This document shows positions 1-8,423 of a stretch of 64,000 nucleotides of DNA, piece by piece (positions within the stretch are counted from its first letter, which is position 1; each line of letters starts with the position of its first letter). The notes under the pieces are model-generated. The model worked only from the letters and a program-made list of their open reading frames with translations, did not search any database and had not been told where the DNA came from. A program made the translations under genes and the position numbers. Source of the stretch: Bradyrhizobium sp. AUGA SZCCT0283 (GTDB lineage Bacteria; Pseudomonadota; Alphaproteobacteria; Rhizobiales; Xanthobacteraceae); the NCBI RefSeq assembly GCF_018130385.1, contig NZ_JAFCLU010000030.1:1-64000 (forward strand). The letters are read 5' to 3'.

Positions 1-20
1 TAAAGCGTGATGGCATTAGC
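1..20 (+). repeat. IS630 left terminal inverted repeat
   Basis: This 20-base end matches the right terminal repeat (1029-1048, minus strand) at 16 of 20 positions. It begins with the TA expected of an IS630 insertion. Confidence 0.8.
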
Positions 21-639
21 TTCGATAACCTGAGTTTTTAAGGTAGTTGGCGCATTCTTCGGGTGTGAAGGCGTCGAGGACCTCACCGATGGCGGTGCAG
101 ACTGTATCGACGGTTCGCGCCGCGGCCTTTCGGAGCAGATGTTTGAGCTTGGCAAAGACCTGTTCGATCGGGTTCAGGTCGGGTGAGTATTTTGGCAGGA
201 AGAACAGCTTGGCTCCGGCGGATCGGATGAGCTGACGCACGAGCTTGCCTTTGTGGCTGCCAAGATTGTCCATGACCACGATATCTCCGGGTCGAAGCGT
301 CGGCAGAAGAACCTTCGCCACATAGGTCCGAAAGCTCTCGCCGTCGATCGGTCCCTCGATAAACCACGGCGCATCAATCCGGTCATGGCGCAAAGCCGCC
401 AGGAAGGTCATGGTCTTCCAGCGGCCGTGGGGAACCTTGGCGGGGAGTCTGCGCCCGCGCGGCGCCCATCCCCGTAAGGGAGCCATGTCGGTTCGGGTCC
501 AGGTCTCGTCGATGAAGACGAGCCGCTCAGGTTCGACGCGGTCTTGATACTTTGTCCATTGGACGCGCCGCCGCGCCACGTCGGGACGATCGCGTTCGCC
601 AGCCACCACGCTTTTTTTTGAAGCTGAGCTTCTCGGCAT
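16..639 (-). CDS. IS630 transposase, catalytic DDE part (OrfB)
   Basis: This is the C-terminal part of an IS630 transposase. The DDE triad is visible: Asp in LVFIDETWTRTD, Asp in IVVMDNLGSHKG and Glu in LNPIEQVFAKLKH. The part overlaps the upstream helix-turn-helix frame by about 110 bases. The listed start is only the first ATG in this frame. The natural product is probably a fusion reached by slippage on the run of eight A (612-619 on the plus strand), where OrfA reads SFKKKRGG and this frame reads SKKSVVAG. A shift of +1, or loss of one A in the mRNA, joins them as FKKSVVAGERD. Codon 1 is therefore not a confident translation start. Confidence 0.85.
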   Translation of the reverse strand: MPRSSASKKSVVAGERDRPDVARRRVQWTKYQDRVEPERLVFIDETWTRTDMAPLRGWAPRGRRLPAKVPHGRWKTMTFLAALRHDRIDAPWFIEGPIDGESFRTYVAKVLLPTLRPGDIVVMDNLGSHKGKLVRQLIRSAGAKLFFLPKYSPDLNPIEQVFAKLKHLLRKAAARTVDTVCTAIGEVLDAFTPEECANYLKNSGYRS

Positions 640-955
640 GCACGAAATCCCACACCGAGTGGTAATCGACCTTCAGACCGCGTCCGGCAAGCTCAGCAAC
701 GAGCCCGCGTATGGTGAAATCACCGTCCCTGAGCCGCTGCGACAGCCAGACCGCGTGGTCGCCCGAGATCGCCTTCGGCTTGTGACCGCCCATCTGACCA
801 GGTTCAACGCTGCCGGTCTCCTCAACCCGCTGCATCCAGCCGATGGCCGTGCTGATCGCGACCCCAAACCGCTTGGCCGCCTGATTGCGGGACATCCCAC
901 CCTCAATTGCCGCCACGACACGCTTGCGAAGATCCAGAGAATAGGGCTTGCCCAT
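527..955 (-). CDS. IS630 transposase, N-terminal helix-turn-helix part (OrfA)
   Basis: About 142 residues beginning MGKPYSLDLRKRVV, the usual IS630 N-terminus. A helix-turn-helix follows (GGMSRNQAAKRFGVAISTA) that binds the terminal repeats. I chose the start at 955 because the family begins at this Met; in-frame sequence further upstream has no family resemblance. The frame runs out of homology just after HAEKLSFKKK, at the A8 tract, and continues in the other frame as the DDE domain. Confidence 0.85.
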   Translation of the reverse strand: MGKPYSLDLRKRVVAAIEGGMSRNQAAKRFGVAISTAIGWMQRVEETGSVEPGQMGGHKPKAISGDHAVWLSQRLRDGDFTIRGLVAELAGRGLKVDYHSVWDFVHAEKLSFKKKRGGWRTRSSRRGAAARPMDKVSRPRRT

Positions 956-1028
956 CCATGCTGGCCTCCTGTCCAGCCAGCATGGTGAATCAGAAGCCCG
1001 CTGATTTGGGAATCCCAAATCGATTCAA

Positions 1029-1048
1029 CCTAACCCCATCCCGCTTTA
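1029..1048 (-). repeat. IS630 right terminal inverted repeat
   Basis: Read on the minus strand this is TAAAGCGGGATGGGGTTAGG. It pairs with the left end at bases 1-20. Confidence 0.8.
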
Positions 1049-1126
1049 ATGCCGCGCTTAAAATCACGGCCTGTGGCTATGGGTCCCTGCTCCCGTGCGC
1101 AATGGCGCACTAGGCAAGGACGACAA

Positions 1127-2503
1127 TCACGCCACGTGTGGCACGGCGTCAAACCGGGAGACCACGATGTCGCGCTTGGTCTCGTCGACGCGCACGGTCA
1201 TGTCGAAACGCCCCTCGTGGAGCTCCTTGTTGAGCACTTCGGCATTGCGATGCAGCCAGCTGATGCCGGCGCCGTCGGAAGCATCGATCGACAGATCGAG
1301 CGTCGTGCGTGTCGCCGCCAGCCGATCCTCGATCGCAGTCAACAGCTCATTCACGCCCTCGCCTGACACGGCGGACACCAGAAAACAGGGCCGCTCCGGC
1401 GGACGGCGCGCGGCGATGTTGCGCAGGTTTTCGCGTTCCTCGGGATCGAAGCGATCGATCTTGTTCCAGACTTCGAGAATGCGTGCGCCAGAGTCGGGAT
1501 CGATGCCGAGCTGGCGCAGCACGGTGTCGACGTCGCGCTCCTGCGCCTCCGCGTCTTCGTGCGAGATATCGCGAACATGGAGAATGATATCGGCCTCCAG
1601 CACCTCTTCCAGCGTGGCGCGAAACGCGGCGACGAGTTGCGTCGGCAGGTTGGAAATGAATCCGACGGTGTCCGACAGCATCGCCTTGCCGCCATGCGGC
1701 AGGCTCAGCGCGCGCAAGGTAGGATCCAGCGTCGCAAACAGCATGTCGGCCGCCTGCACATCAGCACGCGTGAGGCGGTTGAACAGCGTCGACTTGCCGG
1801 CGTTGGTGTAGCCGACCAGCGCCACCACGCGGTAGGGCACCCGCTGGCGGCCGGCGCGATGCAGCCGCCGCGTCGCCTGCACTTTCTTGAGTTCGTTCTC
1901 CAGCCGCGTGATGCGATCGCCGATCAGGCGGCGGTCGGCTTCGATCTGGGTCTCGCCGGGGCCGCCCATGAATCCGAATCCGCCGCGCTGGCGCTCCAGA
2001 TGGGTCCACGACCGCACCAGCCGGCTGCGCTGATAATTGAGATGCGCCAGTTCGACCTGCAGCGAACCTTCCTTGGTCTTGGCGCGGCGGCCGAAGATTT
2101 CCAGAATCAGCCCGGTGCGGTCGAGAACCTTGGTGTTCCACGCCTTCTCGAGATTGCGCTGCTGGATCGGCGACAGCGCGCAATCCATCACCACAAGTTC
2201 GATGTCGTGGCCCGCGATCAGGCCGGTGATCTCCTCGACCTTGCCTTTGCCGAGATAGGTCGCAGGCCGGATCTGGCTGATAGGCGCAATCAGCGTGTCG
2301 GCGACCGTGAGGTCGATGGCGCGCGCCAGACCCGTCGCTTCCTCGAGCCGGGCCTCGGAATCGCGCACAACATCGCTCGCCTGCGCATCGGCGTCGCCGC
2401 GGCGCATTCGCAGATAAGGGCCGATGACGATCACCCGCCCGCTTTGCTTAGCCCCCGCCGACCGCGGACGATCGGCGCTCCCTTCGCGGTTGAGGGGTTC
2501 CAA
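1127..2503 (-). CDS. hflX: Ribosome-associated GTPase HflX
   Basis: A 458-residue HflX-type GTPase that binds the 50S subunit and splits stalled or stressed ribosomes. The N-terminal nucleotide-binding-like domain carries the family stretch PATYLGKGKVEEI, followed by the glycine-rich linker RGGFGFMGGPGETQIE. The G domain shows G1 GYTNAGKST, G3 DTVGFISNLP and G4 NKID. Length is normal for alphaproteobacteria. It is the last gene of the minus-strand ntr-hfq block, 11 bases after hfq, and hfq-hflX adjacency is widely conserved. A small hairpin (1095-1110) and an IS630 element lie downstream. The assignment is secure; the exact start could be one of several codons near 2503. Confidence 0.95.
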   Translation of the reverse strand: MEPLNREGSADRPRSAGAKQSGRVIVIGPYLRMRRGDADAQASDVVRDSEARLEEATGLARAIDLTVADTLIAPISQIRPATYLGKGKVEEITGLIAGHDIELVVMDCALSPIQQRNLEKAWNTKVLDRTGLILEIFGRRAKTKEGSLQVELAHLNYQRSRLVRSWTHLERQRGGFGFMGGPGETQIEADRRLIGDRITRLENELKKVQATRRLHRAGRQRVPYRVVALVGYTNAGKSTLFNRLTRADVQAADMLFATLDPTLRALSLPHGGKAMLSDTVGFISNLPTQLVAAFRATLEEVLEADIILHVRDISHEDAEAQERDVDTVLRQLGIDPDSGARILEVWNKIDRFDPEERENLRNIAARRPPERPCFLVSAVSGEGVNELLTAIEDRLAATRTTLDLSIDASDGAGISWLHRNAEVLNKELHEGRFDMTVRVDETKRDIVVSRFDAVPHVA

Positions 2504-2514
2504 TCAGTTCACTC

Positions 2515-2763
2515 TCAAGCCGGAGCATCCTCGCCGCCTTCGAACAACTGAATCGGAGCCCCCGGCATGATGGTCGAGATCGCATGCTTGTAGACAAGCT
2601 GCGAATGACCGTCGCGCCGAAGCAACAAGCAGAAGTTGTCAAACCAGGTAACAATCCCCTGCAGCTTCACTCCGTTGACCAGAAAGATCGTCAGTGGCGT
2701 TTTTGTTTTGCGAACGTGATTCAGGAAGGTGTCTTGTAGATTTTGTGCGCGGTCTGCCGCCAT
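2515..2763 (-). CDS. hfq: RNA chaperone Hfq
   Basis: 82 residues, a complete Hfq. The Sm1 motif (LQDTFLNHVRKTKTPLTIFL, with KLQGIVTWFDNF) and the Sm2 motif (LVYKHAISTIMP) are intact, including the YKHA signature. The C-terminal tail is short, as in other alphaproteobacteria. It acts as a hexamer that pairs small RNAs with mRNAs, and in rhizobia it affects nifA expression and general stress. It is followed by hflX, with a 301-base gap to ntrX upstream that probably holds its own promoter. Confidence 0.97.
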   Translation of the reverse strand: MAADRAQNLQDTFLNHVRKTKTPLTIFLVNGVKLQGIVTWFDNFCLLLRRDGHSQLVYKHAISTIMPGAPIQLFEGGEDAPA

Positions 2764-2879
2764 TGTTTTTGTCCCGCAGTGTGTTTCTTTTTATTAAGCC
2801 GGCTGTTGCTCTCTCATGGAGCCTGCCCCCGACTTGCCGGCGTCCCCTGAGATCCCCCTCCGGTCGGCTCGGCAGTTCA

Positions 2880-2908
2880 ATTAGAGGGTACGCGCGCTTT
2901 TAAGGCAA
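2880..2908 (-). promoter_or_regulatory. Possible sigma-70-type promoter for hfq-hflX
   Basis: Read on the minus strand, TTGCCT is followed by 17 bases and then TCTAAT, about 115 bases upstream of the hfq start. The spacing is ideal but both hexamers are imperfect, so this is a candidate only. Confidence 0.35.
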
Positions 2909-2996
2909 GCCGGTTCGGGCCCCGCCTAGCCGGAACCCAGTGGCCATTCTCCGTAAAAGCGCGGAAAGAGATAAATATTCCAAAGCAAGTGCATGG

Positions 2997-3026
2997 ATCG
3001 GCTCAAAGCGAGCGAGATGAGCCGAT
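2997..3026 (-). terminator. Hairpin downstream of ntrX
   Basis: A perfect 9-base stem, ATCGGCTCA / TGAGCCGAT, with a 12-base loop, lies about 40 bases after the ntrX stop. There is no U-run, so it may end or attenuate ntr transcription, or only stabilise the 3' end. Confidence 0.35.
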
Positions 3027-3064
3027 GATTGCGGCACGTAGCGAACAAGCGATTCACTCAAGTC

Positions 3065-4435
3065 TCAGCCAACCCCAAGCGCCTTCAGCTTGCGGTGTAG
3101 CGCCGAACGCTCCATGCCGACGAATTCGGCGGTGCGCGAAATGTTGCCTGAGAACCGGCTGATCTGCGCGATCAGGTAGTCCCGCTCGAACACTTCCCGC
3201 GCCTCACGCAGCGGCAGTCCCATGATGTGCTCGCCATTGTTGCTGGTCGGCATCGCCGGCACCATCGAACCCACATCCTGCGGCAGCATGTCGGCGGTGA
3301 TGATTGCTTCGGGGCCGCCGCCGGCCAGAATCATGACGCGCTCGACATTGTTGCGGAGCTGGCGGACGTTGCCGGGCCAGACATGCGACTGCAGCACCGC
3401 CATTGCGTCCTGGCCGATCTGCCGCTTCGGCAGGCCCGTCGCCGCCGATATCTGGTCCATGAAATAGTCGATCAGTTCGGGAATGTCCTCGCGGCGTTCC
3501 GACAGCGGCGGGACGCGGATCGGCACCACCGACAGCCGATGGTAGAGATCCTCGCGGAATCGCCCTTCCGCGATCTCTTCCTCCAGGTTGCGCGCGGTCG
3601 ACGAGATGATGCGAACATCGACATGAATCTTGGCGGTGCCGCCCGAGCGCTGAAAGGTCTGATCGACCAGCACGCGCAGGATCTTGTTCTGGGTCTCACG
3701 CGGCATGTCGGCAATTTCGTCGATGAACAGCGTGCCGCCGTGGGCCTCTTCCAGCGCGCCCGGCTTGCGCGCCTGCTCGCCATTCGACTGCTCGATGCCG
3801 AACAGTTCGACTTCCATCCGCTCCGGCGTGATCGCCGCGGCGTTGATGACGACGAACGGTCCTTCAGCACGGCTCGATGCATTGTGCAGCGTGCGCGCGG
3901 CCAGTTCCTTGCCCGACCCCGAGGGGCCGACGATCAGGATGCGGCTGTTGGCCTTGGCTGCCCGGTCGATGGTCTGGCGCAACTGGTTCATGCAGGCGGA
4001 GCGGCCGGTGAGAACGCTGGCGGTGGGAGCCAGTTGCTTGAGTTCCTTCACCTCGCGCTTGAGGCGCGAGGTCTCCAGCGCCCGCGTCGCTACCAGGATC
4101 AGCCGGTCGGACTTGAACGGCTTTTCGATGAAGTCGTAGGCGCCGCGCTTGATCGCGGCTACCGCGGTTTCGATGTTGCCGTGGCCGGAGATCATCACCA
4201 CGGGAACCTCCGCGTGATCCTTCTTGATCTGCTCAAGCAATTGCAGGCCGTCGAGCTTGGAGCCCTGCAGCCAGATGTCGAGAAACACCAGATGCGGGCG
4301 GCGGTTGGCGATCTCGGCCAGCGCCGAATCGCTGTCGCGCGCGGTGCGGGTCTTGAAGCCTTCGTCCTCCAGGATGCCCGCAACGAGGTCACGAATATCG
4401 GCTTCGTCGTCGACAATCAGAATGTCACTGGCCAT
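3065..4435 (-). CDS. ntrX: Nitrogen-control response regulator NtrX
   Basis: 456 residues: an N-terminal receiver (IVDDEADIRDL, phosphoacceptor in VFLDIWLQGS, Lys in DFIEKPF), a central AAA+ domain (Walker A VGPSGSGKEL, Walker B GTLFIDEIADMP) and a C-terminal Fis-type helix-turn-helix (SRTAEFVGMERSALHRKLK). The loop where sigma-54 activators have GAFTGA instead reads FGIEQSNGEQARKPGALE, so the sigma-54-contacting motif is absent. This agrees with alphaproteobacterial NtrX often working without sigma-54. It is partnered by ntrY 17 bases upstream and controls nitrogen, redox and envelope genes in relatives. Confidence 0.95.
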   Translation of the reverse strand: MASDILIVDDEADIRDLVAGILEDEGFKTRTARDSDSALAEIANRRPHLVFLDIWLQGSKLDGLQLLEQIKKDHAEVPVVMISGHGNIETAVAAIKRGAYDFIEKPFKSDRLILVATRALETSRLKREVKELKQLAPTASVLTGRSACMNQLRQTIDRAAKANSRILIVGPSGSGKELAARTLHNASSRAEGPFVVINAAAITPERMEVELFGIEQSNGEQARKPGALEEAHGGTLFIDEIADMPRETQNKILRVLVDQTFQRSGGTAKIHVDVRIISSTARNLEEEIAEGRFREDLYHRLSVVPIRVPPLSERREDIPELIDYFMDQISAATGLPKRQIGQDAMAVLQSHVWPGNVRQLRNNVERVMILAGGGPEAIITADMLPQDVGSMVPAMPTSNNGEHIMGLPLREAREVFERDYLIAQISRFSGNISRTAEFVGMERSALHRKLKALGVG

Positions 4436-4452
4436 GGGTTACACCTGTCTTG

Positions 4453-6804
4453 TCAGTTGCCTGTTGCGGCTTCGGTTCTTGCTTCGTCATTGGTCGCGGA
4501 TACCGCCTCATTGGTTTCGCCTGACGGCGCTTTTGTTTGGTCAACCTGTGGTTTTGCGTTCGACTCCGGCGGCTTCGCTTCCGCCTTCGGCGCATGGCCT
4601 GACACGGCGAACCGCAGCCGCATCCAAGCGCCGCGCTGCCCGGGCCGGAAATCGGAGGCATCCTTGAGTTCGATGCGGCCGCCATGGTCTTCCAGCACGC
4701 GGCCGACGATAGCGAGCCCGAGCCCGGTGCCCTTCTGGCGCGTCGTCACATAGGGCTCCAGCAACCGCGCACGGCTCACCTTCGGCAGGCCGATACCATT
4801 GTCGATCACGTCGATCACGATGTCGTCGTTTTCCTGCGCGGCGATGACGTCGATGCGTCCCTTGCCGAGTTCTTCCGGCGGCACCTGCTCGATCGCCTCC
4901 GTCGCGTTCTTGATGATGTTGGTCAGCGCCTGCGAAATCAGCCGGCGGTCGAACTGCGCCCGCATCGGGTCTTGCTTGATATCAGCCTCGATATCGAGAT
5001 CGGGATGGCCAACTTTCATCAGGAATACCGCCTGGCGCACGGTATCGGCGACGTCCTCGCCTTCCATGACCGGCTTTGGCATTCGCGCGAAGCGGGAGAA
5101 TTCATCGACCATTCGCCTGATGTCGTCGACCTGCCGCACGATGGTGTCGGTGCATTGCTCGAAGATACCCTTGTCTTCGGTGATGACCTTGCCGAATTTG
5201 CGGCGGATGCGCTCGGCCGAAAGCTGGATCGGCGTCAGCGGATTCTTGATTTCGTGGGCGATGCGGCGCGCGACGTCGCCCCATGCCGACGTCCGCTGCG
5301 CGGAGACGAGCTCCGTGATGTCGTCGAGCGTGATGATGTAGCTGTCGCGCGACTGGCTGGTCTGCTCGGCGCTGACGCGGACCGACAGGTTGCGCTCATG
5401 GCCGTCGCGCATGATCGTGATCTGGCCCTGCACCAGGCGTTGCGTGCCCTCGCGCGCCGTCTTCATCATGTCGTCGAGCTCGGGCAGCACGTCCGACAGC
5501 GGATGGTCCAGCGTCTCCGACTCGGCATGGCCGATGAGCTTCTCGGCCGAACGGTTCAGGATGCCGACGCTGCCGGAGGCGTCGACGCCAATGATGCCGG
5601 CGCTCGCCGACGACAGCACGGCCTCGATGAATCGCCGGCGGCTGTCGATCAGGTCGGAGGCGTTCACCAGCTCGTCACGCTGGGTGCGCAATTCGGCCGT
5701 CATCTTGTTGAAGGTCTCGCCGAGCTGCGCGAGGTCGCCTTCGGATTTGTGGACCGGCACCTGGACATGCAGATCGCCGGTCGAAACGATATTGGCTGCG
5801 CTCATCAAATTGCGGATCGGCGCCACCAGCCAATTGGCGAAATTCAACCCGATCAGCACCGACGCCATCAGAATGGTCAGCGCGATCACCGCAAACATCA
5901 GCGCGAAGGCGACCTGAATGCCGAGCCGGCGGGATTCGATCTGGGCGTATTCGGCAACGCTGGCCTGGGTCTGCTTAAGCTGACTGACCACCCGCGGGTC
6001 GAGCAGACGGGCAACGTAAAGAAAGGTGTCAGTGAAGCCGTGGAGGCGAATGATCGCTGCGACGTAGTTTTCTTCCGGGAACACCGCGATCTCCGGTTTG
6101 CTTTCGCCGATATTGCTGAGGAACTCCTGCGGTGGCGTCGAGAATTGCTGCTGGATGCCGGTTTGCGCCGTCACCAGAACGTTGCGGTCCTTGTCGATCA
6201 GCATCGCGCCCGGCAAATTGCGCGAGGCAGCGTTGTTCGTCAGCAACTCGAAAAATGACTGCCGGTCCTGGTCGAAAAGTGGCCGCGCATTGGAGAGGTC
6301 GTTGGCCATCCCCAGAATGTCGCCATTGATCAAATAGGCGTGCTCGTTGACATAGGCGTGGGCAATGTTCAGCGAATTCTCGATCGCCGCGCGCGTCGGC
6401 CCGGAAAATAGCCTGTCGAGGCCACGATCAAGGGTGATATTGGCGACAATGGCTACCACGACCGCCGGCAGCACGGCGATGACGGAGAACAGGCTGACGA
6501 TCTGGACGTGCAGCCTGGCCGCAGCCCTGCCGCGCCGCCGCGCCTGAATTACTTGCCAGACTTCGCGGATGATGATGCAGACCAGCAGCAGGATGGTCGC
6601 CGCATTGATCAGCAGGAACGAATAGACCACTTGGCGGGTCGGCTCGATCGGTGTCAGGCCGCTCAGGACCACGAAGGTCAGAAACGCCGACAGCAGCGCG
6701 ATCGCAACCGCAAACGGCGCCACCCACTTCCGCAGGATCCCGCCTCCGGATTCGGCAAGCGACGGGTCGAACGATGGTGCCGAGGTCGTCTCTGCGGTGG
6801 TCAT
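4453..6804 (-). CDS. ntrY: Nitrogen-control sensor kinase NtrY
   Basis: 783 residues. The N-terminus has membrane segments around residues 25-110 (for example AVALLSAFLTFVVLSG-like stretches) and another pair around a periplasmic loop of about 170 residues. A HAMP linker (NLMSAANIVSTGDL), a PAS domain (GIIGVDASGSVGILNRSAEK) and HisKA (RIAHEIKNPLTPIQLS, His phosphoacceptor) follow, then HATPase (IIKNATEAIEQ, DNGIGLP, GTGLGLAIV). The tail of about 45 residues is rich in Lys, Ala and Pro and is dispensable-looking. It is the cognate kinase of NtrX just downstream. A 167-base gap separates it from ntrC, so ntrYX may have a promoter of its own besides read-through. Confidence 0.95.
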   Translation of the reverse strand: MTTAETTSAPSFDPSLAESGGGILRKWVAPFAVAIALLSAFLTFVVLSGLTPIEPTRQVVYSFLLINAATILLLVCIIIREVWQVIQARRRGRAAARLHVQIVSLFSVIAVLPAVVVAIVANITLDRGLDRLFSGPTRAAIENSLNIAHAYVNEHAYLINGDILGMANDLSNARPLFDQDRQSFFELLTNNAASRNLPGAMLIDKDRNVLVTAQTGIQQQFSTPPQEFLSNIGESKPEIAVFPEENYVAAIIRLHGFTDTFLYVARLLDPRVVSQLKQTQASVAEYAQIESRRLGIQVAFALMFAVIALTILMASVLIGLNFANWLVAPIRNLMSAANIVSTGDLHVQVPVHKSEGDLAQLGETFNKMTAELRTQRDELVNASDLIDSRRRFIEAVLSSASAGIIGVDASGSVGILNRSAEKLIGHAESETLDHPLSDVLPELDDMMKTAREGTQRLVQGQITIMRDGHERNLSVRVSAEQTSQSRDSYIITLDDITELVSAQRTSAWGDVARRIAHEIKNPLTPIQLSAERIRRKFGKVITEDKGIFEQCTDTIVRQVDDIRRMVDEFSRFARMPKPVMEGEDVADTVRQAVFLMKVGHPDLDIEADIKQDPMRAQFDRRLISQALTNIIKNATEAIEQVPPEELGKGRIDVIAAQENDDIVIDVIDNGIGLPKVSRARLLEPYVTTRQKGTGLGLAIVGRVLEDHGGRIELKDASDFRPGQRGAWMRLRFAVSGHAPKAEAKPPESNAKPQVDQTKAPSGETNEAVSATNDEARTEAATGN

Positions 6805-6860
6805 TCCGGCAATCGGTGATTTGAAAGGGCTGGTGCCCGCCTGGCGCGGACTGATGCATT

Positions 6861-6889
6861 CATATCACAATGTTGCCGAATTGCGACAA
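6861..6889 (-). promoter_or_regulatory. Possible promoter for ntrYX
   Basis: On the minus strand, TTGTCG is followed by 17 bases and GATATG, about 60 bases upstream of the ntrY start in the ntrC-ntrY gap. The hexamer match is modest. Confidence 0.35.
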
Positions 6890-6971
6890 TTCCGCGGCCA
6901 TCCGACCGCTAAAGCAAGCGATCCCCAGCCGCGCCACCCGTCTTTATTGCGGAGGGAAGCGAGTGCAATCC

Positions 6972-8414
6972 CTAACCGCCGCTCCGGTAGACCTGAATGT
7001 CGAGGTCCCTGATCTTCTTCCGCAGCGTATTGCGGTTGAGGCCGAGCAGGTCGGCCGCGCGGATCTGGTTGCCGCGCGTGGCCGCCAGCGCTGCGGTGAG
7101 CAGCGGCACCTCGATCTCCTTGAGGATGCGGTGGTAGAGGCCCGGCGGCGGCACACCGTTCGGGAAGCCGGAGAAGTGCGACGACAGATAGGCCTCGACC
7201 GCCCCGCCGAGGTTCTCCACGCCCATCGGCGCGTTGCCGCCCGAGGTGACCGCCGGAGGCGCCAGCTCGCCATCGATCACCGAGGCCGTAATGACGTCCT
7301 GCGGGTAAAGCGCAGCCAGCCGACGCGCCAGATTCTCGAGTTCGCGCACATTGCCGGGCCAGCGATGTTGCTTGAGCCGCTCCAGCGCCAGCGTGTCGAG
7401 TTTTTTGGGCGGCAAGCCGTCCTTTTCGGCGAGCGAGAAGAAATGCCGGATGAGATCGGGCAGATCCTCGATCCGCTCCCGCAGCGGCGGCAGCCGCAGC
7501 GGCACCACGTTCAGGCGGAAGAACAGATCCTCCCGGAACAACCCCTGCTGGATCAGGATGCGCAAGTCCTTGTTGCTGGCCGCCACGATCCGGACGTCGG
7601 TCTTGATCGGGGTGCGCCCGCCGACGGTGGTGTATTCGCCCTGCTGCAGCACGCGCAGCAGCCGAGTCTGCGCTTCCATCGGCATGTCGCCGATTTCGTC
7701 GAGAAACAGCGTGCCGCCTTCGGCCTGTTCGAATCGGCCCGACGCGCGGGTATTGGCGCCAGTGAACGCGCCGCGCTCATGGCCGAACAGTTCGGATTCG
7801 ATCAGGTCACGTGGGATCGCCGCCATGTTGACGGCGACGAACGGGCCGTTACGGCGCTTGCCGTAGTCATGGAGCGCGCGGGCGACCAGTTCCTTGCCGG
7901 TGCCGGACTCGCCGGAGATCATCACCGTGAGGTCGGTCTGCATCAGCCGCGCCAGCACCCGGTAGATTTCCTGCATGGCCGGCGAGCGCCCGACGAGGGG
8001 AATCGAATCGAATTCGGAATCATCCGCCGCACTTGCCACCCGCTCCTTCGGCTCGGCCAATGCGCGGCCGACGATGGTGATCAGCTCCTTCAGGTCGAAC
8101 GGCTTCGGCAGATATTCATAGGCGCCGCGTTCCGAGGCCCGGATCGCCGTCATGAAGGTGTTTTGCGCGCTCATGACGATGACGGGCAGGTTCGGCCGCA
8201 TCTTCTTGATCCGCGGCAAGAGGTCGAACGCGTTCTCGTCGGGCATCACCACGTCGGTGATGACGAGATCGCCCTCGCCCTGGCTGACCCAGCGCCACAG
8301 CGTGGCGGCGTTCCCGGTCAGGCGAACTTCGTATCCGGCGCGCGAAAGCGCCTGGTTCAGAACCGTGCGGATGGCGGTGTCGTCATCGGCAACGAGAATG
8401 CTACCTGCGGGCAT
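6972..8414 (-). CDS. ntrC: Nitrogen regulator NtrC (sigma-54 activator)
   Basis: 480 residues with the full NtrC plan: a receiver (VADDDTAIRTVL, phosphoacceptor in LVITDVVMPD, Lys in YLPKPF), an AAA+ domain with Walker A GESGTGKEL, an intact sigma-54 loop HERGAFTGANTR and Walker B GTLFLDEIGDMP, and a C-terminal Fis-type helix-turn-helix (NQIRAADLLGLNRNTLRKKI). When phosphorylated by NtrB it drives RpoN-dependent genes such as glnII and amtB. The start is 9 bases after the ntrB stop, so the two are translated together. The kept GAFTGA contrasts with its loss in NtrX next door. Confidence 0.96.
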   Translation of the reverse strand: MPAGSILVADDDTAIRTVLNQALSRAGYEVRLTGNAATLWRWVSQGEGDLVITDVVMPDENAFDLLPRIKKMRPNLPVIVMSAQNTFMTAIRASERGAYEYLPKPFDLKELITIVGRALAEPKERVASAADDSEFDSIPLVGRSPAMQEIYRVLARLMQTDLTVMISGESGTGKELVARALHDYGKRRNGPFVAVNMAAIPRDLIESELFGHERGAFTGANTRASGRFEQAEGGTLFLDEIGDMPMEAQTRLLRVLQQGEYTTVGGRTPIKTDVRIVAASNKDLRILIQQGLFREDLFFRLNVVPLRLPPLRERIEDLPDLIRHFFSLAEKDGLPPKKLDTLALERLKQHRWPGNVRELENLARRLAALYPQDVITASVIDGELAPPAVTSGGNAPMGVENLGGAVEAYLSSHFSGFPNGVPPPGLYHRILKEIEVPLLTAALAATRGNQIRAADLLGLNRNTLRKKIRDLDIQVYRSGG

Positions 8415-8423
8415 CGTTATTCC

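Larger units (their letters stand above)
1..1048. mobile_element. IS630-family insertion sequence, essentially complete
   Basis: Two minus-strand transposase frames are bounded by imperfect terminal inverted repeats. The left end reads TAAAGCGTGATGGCATTAG inward from base 1, and the right end, read on the minus strand from 1048, is TAAAGCGGGATGGGGTTAGG (16 of the first 20 bases agree). Both ends start with TA, the target dinucleotide that IS630/Tc1-mariner elements duplicate. The window begins exactly at the left end, so the flanking TA cannot be checked there. The DDE catalytic residues are intact, so the element may be functional if frameshifting works. It lies downstream of hflX and breaks no gene visible here. 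Confidence 0.88.
2764..3064. other. Intergenic region between ntrX and hfq
   Basis: About 300 bases with no convincing gene. It holds a hairpin after ntrX (2997-3026) and a possible hfq promoter (2880-2908). The rest shows nothing recognisable. Confidence 0.6.

Noticed and set aside
1095..1110. Hairpin GTGCGC/GCGCAC as hflX terminator
   Set aside because: The stem is only six bases and no T-run follows on the minus strand; not strong enough to list as a terminator.
1559..2551. Long plus-strand open frame opposite hflX
   Set aside because: It is the mirror of hflX in GC-rich DNA; the translation is rich in Arg/Gln/His with no family features, while HflX motifs are complete on the other strand.
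3227..4753. 508-codon plus-strand frame opposite ntrX
   Set aside because: High-GC antisense shadow; NtrX on the minus strand is intact.
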